The notes under the pieces are model-generated. The model was not told the origin of the DNA. It was given only the letters and a program-made list of their open reading frames with translations, and made no database searches. From Ignavibacteria bacterium (GTDB taxonomy: Bacteria; Bacteroidota; Ignavibacteria; Tepidaquicellales; Tepidaquicellaceae), in the NCBI GenBank assembly GCA_016788375.1, contig JAEUSI010000006.1, forward strand, positions 1 through 49,162: a DNA stretch of 49,162 nt, given 5' to 3'. Below are positions 43,396-49,162 of the stretch, piece after piece (positions within the stretch are counted from its first letter, which is position 1; each line of letters begins with the position of its first letter). Position numbers and translations under genes: made by a program.

Positions 43396-45081
43396 ATGAA
43401 AACAAAAATTTTATTATTTCTCCTGCTATGTTTTGCTTTTTTGATTAATGATATTTTTGCGCAGGTTGAAAATGTCCCGCTTAATGATCCGGTATACGGT
43501 TATCTCAAGGAAATGGAAGTCAAAAGAATTATTACAGGATATAATGATGATGATCCTAATCTTTCAAGATTTGAAGTTGCTGGATTTCTTGATACTATCC
43601 AGAATAAAATTTCACAGCTTAGTCACACGGAAAGGAAGCTTTTAAATAAATACAGAATAGAATTTGTGCCTGAAGTTATGGATAAGAAAAACACTGCTTC
43701 AATGTTCAAAAGCAACATGAATGTATCGAGCGGATTTAAGTATTTATTTTCTCAGAAGCAGAAATATTTATTTTCTTATGAGAAAAATAAGAACAATGTA
43801 TTTGTAGAACCTTTAGGTAATTTATATTATGTGACTCAGATTACTCCCGAAGTCAATAAAAATGCAGAGATTTTTGATGTCGGATTCAGATTCCGCGGAA
43901 CGGTTTTCAGACATCTCGGATACAATTTTTCTGTTGCAAAAGGAGGTGCAGACGGAGATTCCATACTTATAGAATCAGCTTTCCCGCAGATAAAATCAAC
44001 TTTCAAATATGTGGAAGACATAGAAAATATAACAAATTATGAATTTGTAACCGGTTATCTGAAATATTATACTGAGCCCGATGAAGGAATGGGATTGTCT
44101 GTTCAGCTTGGACGCGAGCAGCTGAAATACGGCGTCGGATACAGCGAAAGACTTGCTTTGTCGGGAGATTCTCCGGATATGAATTTTCTTAAGTTTAAAT
44201 TTGATTACGGGATACTGCATTTTTCATCAATTTTTGCATCAACCGTCGGTGAATACAGTGATAACAGGGATTTGAGATATACAAAGTATTTTACTGCAAA
44301 CAGATTAAAGCTTTCGTTTGAAAATTTATTTGAAGCCGGGATTGGCGAAACGGTAATTTCTTCGAGAGGAATTGAACTCGGATATGTAAATCCTCTGATT
44401 TTTTACAAATTTCTTGAAATGTCGCTTCAGGACAGGGATAACGGAACATTGTTTTTCGATTTACAGACTCATTTTCTGAAAGATTTTGAACTTCAGGGAA
44501 CATTTTTTCTTGATGAAAACATACTTTCAAATTTATCAGATATGTCCAAAGCTACAAATAAATCTGCTTATCAGGTTGGATTTTTCTATTATGAGCCGCT
44601 TGGATTGAGGGATTTTTCGCTTCAGTTTGAATATACAAAAATCCGTCCTTTTGTTTATTCTCATTATGATCAGGAAAACACATATACTTCATTCGGCACA
44701 ATTTTAGGACATTCAATGGGTCCGAATGCGGATCAGATATTCACAAAACTGAATTACAATTTAAATGACAGAGTCAGTATGAGTCTTGAATATCAGAAAA
44801 TCAGAAAAGGAAAAAATGAGTATAATGAGAAAGGTGAGCTTGTTAAAAATGTCGGAGGAGATGTATATATTCCTTACCGGGACGGGACAGATGACTCTCA
44901 GGCTTATTTTCTTGACGGAATAAGGATAAATTATAATTACCTGAGATTCAATATTTCCCTTGAACCTGTAAAAAACTATCTTTTTGACGTGAATTACTTA
45001 TATAACACAGAAGATAATCTTTCTTCCGGAGATAATTTCAGCAGCAGTTTGGCTTACATCAGATTCAGTTTCAGATATTGA
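43396..45081 (+). CDS. Wzi-like outer-membrane barrel with SLH-like N-terminus (paralog 2)
   Basis: This is the paralog of the barrel at 35220. The start at ATG 43396 gives a compact signal peptide, MKTKILLFLLLCFAFLINDIFAQ. The frame also allows ATG 43369 (9 extra residues), but that start is closer to the divergent radical SAM gene. The N-terminal module reads PVYGYLKEMEVKRIITGY...LSRFEVAGFL, then a barrel with GYLKYYTEPDEGMGLSVQLGREQLKYG and EYTKIRPFVYSHYDQENTYTSFGTILGHSMGPNADQIFTKLNYN, closely matching paralog 1. It ends SFRY, a good barrel signal. Wzi-type polysaccharide anchoring is likely but unproven. Confidence 0.78.
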   Translation: MKTKILLFLLLCFAFLINDIFAQVENVPLNDPVYGYLKEMEVKRIITGYNDDDPNLSRFEVAGFLDTIQNKISQLSHTERKLLNKYRIEFVPEVMDKKNTASMFKSNMNVSSGFKYLFSQKQKYLFSYEKNKNNVFVEPLGNLYYVTQITPEVNKNAEIFDVGFRFRGTVFRHLGYNFSVAKGGADGDSILIESAFPQIKSTFKYVEDIENITNYEFVTGYLKYYTEPDEGMGLSVQLGREQLKYGVGYSERLALSGDSPDMNFLKFKFDYGILHFSSIFASTVGEYSDNRDLRYTKYFTANRLKLSFENLFEAGIGETVISSRGIELGYVNPLIFYKFLEMSLQDRDNGTLFFDLQTHFLKDFELQGTFFLDENILSNLSDMSKATNKSAYQVGFFYYEPLGLRDFSLQFEYTKIRPFVYSHYDQENTYTSFGTILGHSMGPNADQIFTKLNYNLNDRVSMSLEYQKIRKGKNEYNEKGELVKNVGGDVYIPYRDGTDDSQAYFLDGIRINYNYLRFNISLEPVKNYLFDVNYLYNTEDNLSSGDNFSSSLAYIRFSFRY

Positions 45082-45113
45082 CAAAAAAAGTTAAGATTAT
45101 ACTGGTAATTCAA

Positions 45114-45142
45114 TTGACTAAAAATTAAAAATTTAGTAATTT
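45114..45142 (+). promoter_or_regulatory. Putative promoter of rpsL-rpsG-fusA
   Basis: TTGACT (45114-45119) and TAATTT (45137-45142) are 17 bp apart, 29 bp before the rpsL start. An imperfect dyad ACTAAA/TTTAGT (45117-45122 and 45132-45137) lies within. A second -35-like TTGACA at 45078 has a TATACT only 14 bp downstream and is a poorer fit. Ignavibacteria promoter consensus is not well known to me, so this is tentative. Confidence 0.35.
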
Positions 45143-45171
45143 GAATGTTTCCGAATTAAGCAGTTAAAAAT

Positions 45172-45555
45172 TTGCCTACAATAAATCAATTAATAAGAAA
45201 AGGTAGAAAGAAGATAATTTCCAAGAGCAAAGCTCCTGCGATGGATTCTTGTCCGCAGAAAAGGGGAGTTTGCACAAGAGTTTATACATCTACTCCGAAA
45301 AAACCGAATTCAGCTTTAAGGAAAGTTGCCAGGGTAAGACTGACAAACGGAATTGAAGTAACGGCATATATTCCGGGAGAGGGACATAATCTGCAGGAAC
45401 ACTCAATCGTCTTAATCAGGGGGGGCAGAGTTAAAGACCTACCGGGAGTAAGATATCACATAATCAGAGGAGCGCTCGACACGGCAGGAGTGGCAAACAG
45501 AAAAAAAGCACGTTCTAAATACGGTGCAAAAAGAGCCAAAGAAGCAGCAAAATAA
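45172..45555 (+). CDS. rpsL: 30S ribosomal protein S12
   Basis: S12 sits at the decoding centre. The 127-residue protein is typical from its N-terminus ([12 protein letters not shown]) through the decoding-loop segments [31 protein letters not shown] and [18 protein letters not shown]. The universally conserved N-terminus fixes the start as TTG 45172; no in-frame ATG exists nearby and no Shine-Dalgarno is seen. The P-x-KPNSALRK stretch contains the lysine where streptomycin-resistance changes occur; here it is wild type (K). It leads rpsL-rpsG-fusA, as in the bacterial str operon. Confidence 0.98.
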   Translation: MPTINQLIRKGRKKIISKSKAPAMDSCPQKRGVCTRVYTSTPKKPNSALRKVARVRLTNGIEVTAYIPGEGHNLQEHSIVLIRGGRVKDLPGVRYHIIRGALDTAGVANRKKARSKYGAKRAKEAAK

Positions 45556-45595
45556 AATAATTTAAAATAAAACTCAGTAATATCTTTATATATAA

Positions 45596-46063
45596 ATGAG
45601 AAGAAAAAGAGCAGAAAAAAGAATCAGAAGACCGGATCCGAAATTCAATGATATATTAATCGGCAGATTCGTAAACAGTCTGATGCATGACGGCAAGAAG
45701 CAGACAGCACAGAGAATAATGTATAATTCTCTTGACATAATTGCAGAAAAAACAAAAGGCGAGCCGATGGATGTTTTCAAAAAAGCGGTAAATAATGTTC
45801 AGCCGGCAATTGAAGTCAGATCAAGAAGAGTAGGCGGATCAACATATCAGGTACCTTCGGAAGTAAGACCTGACAGAAGAATAGCTCTTGCTATTAAATG
45901 GATACTTACTTACAGCAGGGCAAGGAATGAAAAATCAATGTCATTAAGACTTGCAAATGAATTAATGGCAGCAGCGGTAGGTGAAGGAAGTTCGGTGAAA
46001 AAGAAAGAAGATGTTCACAAAATGGCAGAAGCCAATAAGGCGTTTGCACATTTTAAATGGTAA
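45596..46063 (+). CDS. rpsG: 30S ribosomal protein S7
   Basis: S7 nucleates assembly of the 30S head. The 155-residue protein is of normal length and has the standard features: MRRKRAEKR start, the basic region, [29 protein letters not shown] and the C-terminal [20 protein letters not shown]. It lies 40 bp after rpsL and 53 bp before fusA. The use of AUA for five of its ten isoleucines is discussed in the findings. Confidence 0.98.
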   Translation: MRRKRAEKRIRRPDPKFNDILIGRFVNSLMHDGKKQTAQRIMYNSLDIIAEKTKGEPMDVFKKAVNNVQPAIEVRSRRVGGSTYQVPSEVRPDRRIALAIKWILTYSRARNEKSMSLRLANELMAAAVGEGSSVKKKEDVHKMAEANKAFAHFKW

Positions 46064-46116
46064 GATTAATTTAAATTCCCAAAAATTTTTTAAAGTAAAG
46101 CACAGGCAATTAATAT

Positions 46117-48210
46117 ATGGCAAGGCAAATATCATTAGATAAAACCAGAAATATCGGTATAATGGCTCACATTGATGCCGGAAAGACAACTACGACCGAA
46201 AGAATTTTATATTATACAGGAAGGCTTCACAGGATAGGAGAAGTTCATGAAGGAGCAGCAACTATGGACTGGATGGAACAGGAAAAAGAAAGAGGAATTA
46301 CCATAACTTCAGCAGCGACTACATGCTCATGGAATGACCACAGAATTAACATTATTGATACACCCGGACACGTTGATTTTACAGCAGAAGTGGAAAGGTC
46401 ATTAAGAGTTCTTGACGGAGCCGTAGCATTATTCTGTTCGGTAGGTGGTGTTGAGCCTCAATCTGAAACTGTCTGGAGACAGGCTGATAAATACAAGGTT
46501 CCGAGAATAGCTTTTGTAAATAAAATGGACAGGGTAGGAGCTGATTTTTTCCATGCGATTGAAATGATGAAAGACAGGCTTAAAGCAAATGCAGTGCCAG
46601 TTCAGCTGCCTATTGGCCAGGGTGTTATGTTCAACGGAATCATAGATCTCATTACAATGAAAGCAAGGATGTTTAATGAAGAGACACTGGGTGCTACTTT
46701 TGAAGATGTTGAAATTCCGGATTCTTTAAAAGCGCAGGCGAATGAATACAGACACAAACTGCTTGAAGCTGTTGCTGATGTAGATGATTCGCTTTTAGTT
46801 AAGTTTCTTGACGGTGTTGAAATAAGCGAAAAAGAAATCCTGAATGTGCTCAGAAGGGCAACGATCGATGTTAAAATAATCCCGGTTTTATGCGGATCAT
46901 CATTTAAGAATAAAGGTGTGCAGAATCTTTTAGACAAAGTAGTTGATCTTCTTCCTGCCCCGTCTGACCTGTCAGATGTGGAAGGACATCATTATCATAC
47001 CGATGATCATGTTACAAGGAAAATTTCTGACGACGAAAAATTCACTGCTCTGGCATTTAAAATAATGACAGATCCTTTTGTAGGAAAGCTTACATTCTTC
47101 AGGGTTTATTCCGGAAAAGCTCTGGCGGGAAGTTATATTTATAATTCAATTGCCGGAAAAAAAGAAAGATTCAGCAGGCTGCTTCAGATGCATGCAAACA
47201 GCAGGGAAGACATTAAGGAAGTATACTGCGGTGATATAGCGGCAGCAGTAGGATTGAAATTTACAAGAACAGGAGATACTCTTTGTGATGAAAGTGATCC
47301 GATAGTTCTTGAAAAAATAACATTCCCGGAGCCGGTTATTTCTATTGCAATCGAACCGAAAACAAAAGCTGATCAGGATAAATTAGGTGAATCGCTTTCT
47401 AAGCTTTCGGATGAAGATCCGACTTTCAGGGTAAAGACAGATGAAGAAACAGGTCAGACACTTATTTCCGGAATGGGCGAGCTTCATCTAGATATTATTG
47501 TCGACAGATTAAAGAGAGAATTCAAAGTAGATGCAAATGTAGGAAATCCGCAGGTTGCATATAAAGAAACTATAAAGAAGAAAGTTATACAGGAAGGAAA
47601 ATTCGTCAGACAATCAGGAGGACGTGGGCAATTCGGACATGTCTGGATTGAAATTGAGCCTAATGAAAAAGGCAAAGGATTTGTATTTGAGAACGGAATT
47701 GTGGGAGGTGTTATACCAAAAGAATATATTAATCCTGTAGAAAACGGAATTGAAGAAGCGATGAAAAACGGTGTTTTAGCCGGATATCCTGTTGAGGATG
47801 TAAAAGTTAAATTGTTTGACGGATCATATCATGACGTAGATTCGTCTGAAATGGCATTTAAAATAGCAGGTTCGATAGCATTTAAGGAAGGAGCAAAGAA
47901 GGCTAATCCGGTTTTACTTGAGCCGATAATGGAAGTTGAAGTAGTTACACCGGAAGATTATATGGGTGATGTAATGGGAGATTTGAGTTCAAGAAGAGGC
48001 AGAATAGAAGGAATGTCTCAAAGAAGCGACGCTCAGGTAATAAAGGCACTTGTGCCGCTTTCGGAAATGTTCGGATACGCAACGACAATGAGATCAATGA
48101 CGCAGGGAAGAGCGATATATACAATGCAGTTTTCGCATTATGACGAAACACCAAAATCTGTTTCCGAGCAGATAATAGAAAAAGTCAAAGGCAAGGAAAA
48201 AGTAGCATAA
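46117..48210 (+). CDS. fusA: Elongation factor G
   Basis: EF-G drives translocation and, with RRF, ribosome recycling. The 697-residue protein has G1 [10 protein letters not shown] (17-26), G3 DTPGHVDF (81-88) and G4 NKMD (135-138), followed by domains II-V with standard sequences such as [19 protein letters not shown] and [11 protein letters not shown]. Its length matches the canonical EF-G. It is the third gene of the str operon here. The next plus-strand gene is a tRNA-Ile, then tuf, so tuf probably has its own promoter. Confidence 0.98.
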   Translation: MARQISLDKTRNIGIMAHIDAGKTTTTERILYYTGRLHRIGEVHEGAATMDWMEQEKERGITITSAATTCSWNDHRINIIDTPGHVDFTAEVERSLRVLDGAVALFCSVGGVEPQSETVWRQADKYKVPRIAFVNKMDRVGADFFHAIEMMKDRLKANAVPVQLPIGQGVMFNGIIDLITMKARMFNEETLGATFEDVEIPDSLKAQANEYRHKLLEAVADVDDSLLVKFLDGVEISEKEILNVLRRATIDVKIIPVLCGSSFKNKGVQNLLDKVVDLLPAPSDLSDVEGHHYHTDDHVTRKISDDEKFTALAFKIMTDPFVGKLTFFRVYSGKALAGSYIYNSIAGKKERFSRLLQMHANSREDIKEVYCGDIAAAVGLKFTRTGDTLCDESDPIVLEKITFPEPVISIAIEPKTKADQDKLGESLSKLSDEDPTFRVKTDEETGQTLISGMGELHLDIIVDRLKREFKVDANVGNPQVAYKETIKKKVIQEGKFVRQSGGRGQFGHVWIEIEPNEKGKGFVFENGIVGGVIPKEYINPVENGIEEAMKNGVLAGYPVEDVKVKLFDGSYHDVDSSEMAFKIAGSIAFKEGAKKANPVLLEPIMEVEVVTPEDYMGDVMGDLSSRRGRIEGMSQRSDAQVIKALVPLSEMFGYATTMRSMTQGRAIYTMQFSHYDETPKSVSEQIIEKVKGKEKVA

Positions 48211-48306
48211 TACTAAAGCAGTTCTTTTACAGGTTTTTAGGGTCAGTTCCGGTAATACGGAATATAACTCGTTAATCAGACACTTAAAGCCGCTCTATAA
48301 AAATAC

Positions 48307-48340
48307 TTCTTATCTTTAAAGATTCTTTATCAGATAAGAA
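48307..48340. other. Extended stem-loop between fusA and tRNA-Ile
   Basis: TTCTTATC (48307-48314) pairs with GATAAGAA (48333-48340), and the inside continues with TAAAG/CTTTA around an ATT loop, giving 13 bp in two stems. It ends 13 bases before the tRNA. Only a weak T run (AATTTT) follows. It may end the fusA transcript or mark RNA processing near the tRNA 5' end. The other 96 bases of this gap show nothing clear. Confidence 0.45.
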
Positions 48341-48353
48341 AATTTTCCATCCA

Positions 48354-48427
48354 GGGTCAGTAGCTCAGATGGTTAGAGCGCGTGCCTTATAAGCACGAGG
48401 TGGGAGGTTCAATTCCTCCCTGACCCA
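48354..48427 (+). tRNA. tRNA-Ile with anticodon TAT (reads AUA)
   Basis: The cloverleaf is complete: acceptor GGGTCAG/CTGACCC, D stem GCTC/GAGC, anticodon stem CGTGC/GCACG, loop CTTATAA with anticodon TAT at 48388-48390, variable AGGTG, T stem GGAGG/CCTCC and discriminator A48427. CCA is not encoded. The body closely matches ordinary bacterial tRNA-Ile(GAT) with the wobble G replaced by T. Bacteria usually read AUA with a CAU tRNA modified by TilS, so a UAU anticodon is unusual. Confidence 0.92.
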
Positions 48428-48509
48428 CAATTTTTTGCAACAATAGCATTTGAAATTTGCTTGTTCAGAAATAAAAAAATTAAATAATAATTAAAAAATA
48501 AATAGCTTT

Positions 48510-48515
48510 AAGGAG
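48510..48515 (+). promoter_or_regulatory. Strong Shine-Dalgarno of tuf
   Basis: AAGGAG stands 9 bases before the tuf ATG (48525). The stretch from the SD through the second codon differs from that of sod (20747-20768) by a single base. This is one of only two clear SD sites in the window. Confidence 0.75.
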
Positions 48516-48524
48516 AATTAACAA

Positions 48525-49162
48525 ATGGCTAAAGAAAAATACAGTGCCAGTAAACCTCATGTTAACATAGGAACTATCGGGCACGTTGACCACGGCAAGA
48601 CAACTCTGACTGCAGCAATAACAATGGCGCTGGGTAAAAAGGGTTATTCTAAAGTAAGAGCTTTTGATTCAATTGACAAAGCCCCTGAAGAAAAAGCAAG
48701 AGGAATTACGATTGCAACTGCTCACGTTGAATATGAAACCGACAAAAGGCACTATGCACACGTTGATTGTCCGGGACACGCTGACTATATAAAAAACATG
48801 ATCACAGGTGCTGCGCAGATGGACGGTGCAATACTGGTGGTTGCGGCTACTGACGGAGCTATGCCTCAGACAAAAGAGCATATACTTCTTGCAAGGCAGG
48901 TTGGCGTTCCGGCTATAGTAGTATTCCTGAACAAAGTTGATATTATCTATCAGCAGGAAAAAACACCTGAAGATGCAGAATTGCTGCTTGAAGTTGTTGA
49001 ATCAGAGTTGAGAGATATTCTTAACGGATACAATTATCCCGGTGATGATATTCCGATTATCAGAGGAAGCGCGCTTAAAGCTATGGAAGCAGGACTTGAT
49101 GCGGCTGCAGGAGTTGACGACGAAAGATTAAAACCGATATTTGACTTAATGGATGCAGTGGA
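48525..49162 (+). CDS. tuf: Elongation factor Tu (3' end beyond window)
   Basis: EF-Tu brings aminoacyl-tRNA to the ribosome. The first 212 residues are present. G1 GHVDHGKT (19-26), switch I region with RGITI, G3 DCPGHAD (81-87) and G4 NKVD (136-139) are all intact. After NKVD there is an insertion of about eight residues (around 141-149, [10 protein letters not shown]) before the helix LLLEVVE, compared with standard EF-Tu; further variation follows GSALKAM (an [12 protein letters not shown] stretch). The gene follows tRNA-Ile and has a strong SD. The window cuts it at the end of domain 1. Confidence 0.97.
   Translation, partial: MAKEKYSASKPHVNIGTIGHVDHGKTTLTAAITMALGKKGYSKVRAFDSIDKAPEEKARGITIATAHVEYETDKRHYAHVDCPGHADYIKNMITGAAQMDGAILVVAATDGAMPQTKEHILLARQVGVPAIVVFLNKVDIIYQQEKTPEDAELLLEVVESELRDILNGYNYPGDDIPIIRGSALKAMEAGLDAAAGVDDERLKPIFDLMDAV

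Noticed and set aside
43320-43397. N-terminal extension of the radical SAM gene
   Set aside because: It would add a hydrophobic segment not expected in a cytosolic radical SAM enzyme and overlap the divergent barrel gene; the internal Met at 43319 is preferred.
1-49162. Mobile element, prophage, toxin-antitoxin or defence island
   Set aside because: No transposase, integrase, phage structural, restriction or toxin-antitoxin gene was recognised, and no long terminal repeats were seen.

Overview
This AT-rich window reads as chromosomal DNA from the Ignavibacteria/Chlorobi side of the Bacteroidota group. The evidence is threefold. Several large secreted proteins end in the type IX secretion (T9SS) sorting domain typical of that group (N-x-PNPFNP near its start, a MxLxK-like end). 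There is a TonB-dependent receptor paired with a small Cys-rich protein ending WQPPEIC (DUF6660-like). Most genes have no Shine-Dalgarno sequence, and TTG starts are frequent. I see no phage, transposon, integrase, CRISPR array or recognisable defence island. Apart from the two genes cut by the window edges (positions 1 and 49162), the genes look intact.

Layout. 1-1.9 kb: two minus-strand envelope genes, a truncated BNR/beta-propeller protein and an outer-membrane barrel. 2-8.4 kb: two full-length UvrA paralogs facing each other, with a TPR gene coupled to the first. 8.5-11.8 kb: a TolB-like lipoprotein, a DUF1345 membrane protein and a serine hydrolase with a TPR tail. 12-15.5 kb: a T9SS-exported CotH-kinase-like protein followed by a dockerin-like secreted protein. 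15.6-18.1 kb: TonB receptor plus the DUF6660-like protein. 18.4-21.4 kb: tRNA-Glu, then an Fe-S/oxidative-stress group of an Rrf2 regulator, IscS, an A-type carrier and a superoxide dismutase. 21.4-26.2 kb: two lipoproteins, a family-9 glycosyltransferase, a DUF3108 protein, QueE and a PAP2 phosphatase. 26.5-28.1 kb: a secreted protein with eight SBBP repeats. 28.1-35 kb: a minus-strand run scpA-scpB-rluB-lysS-cystathionine beta-synthase-cystathionine gamma-lyase/synthase. 35.2-39.8 kb: a plus-strand run Wzi-like barrel-methyltransferase-cdaA-pcm-yigZ. 39.9-45.1 kb: a large T9SS cargo protein, a PflA-like radical SAM protein and a second Wzi-like barrel. 45.2 kb to the end: rpsL-rpsG-fusA, a tRNA-Ile with a UAU anticodon, and the start of tuf.

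The content is mostly housekeeping (repair, chromosome segregation, translation, c-di-AMP, cysteine synthesis, Fe-S assembly) mixed with envelope and secreted proteins. I do not see a clear multi-gene undescribed system. The best leads are: an E. coli IscR type-1-like palindrome in front of the Rrf2 gene; tRNA-Ile(UAU) together with heavy AUA use in ribosomal-protein genes; an almost identical strong ribosome-binding leader on sod and tuf against a background without SD sequences; a QueE with an expanded CX3CX7C cluster motif; two Wzi-like barrels with an SLH-like N-terminus; and the secreted CotH-like kinase with its dockerin-like neighbour.
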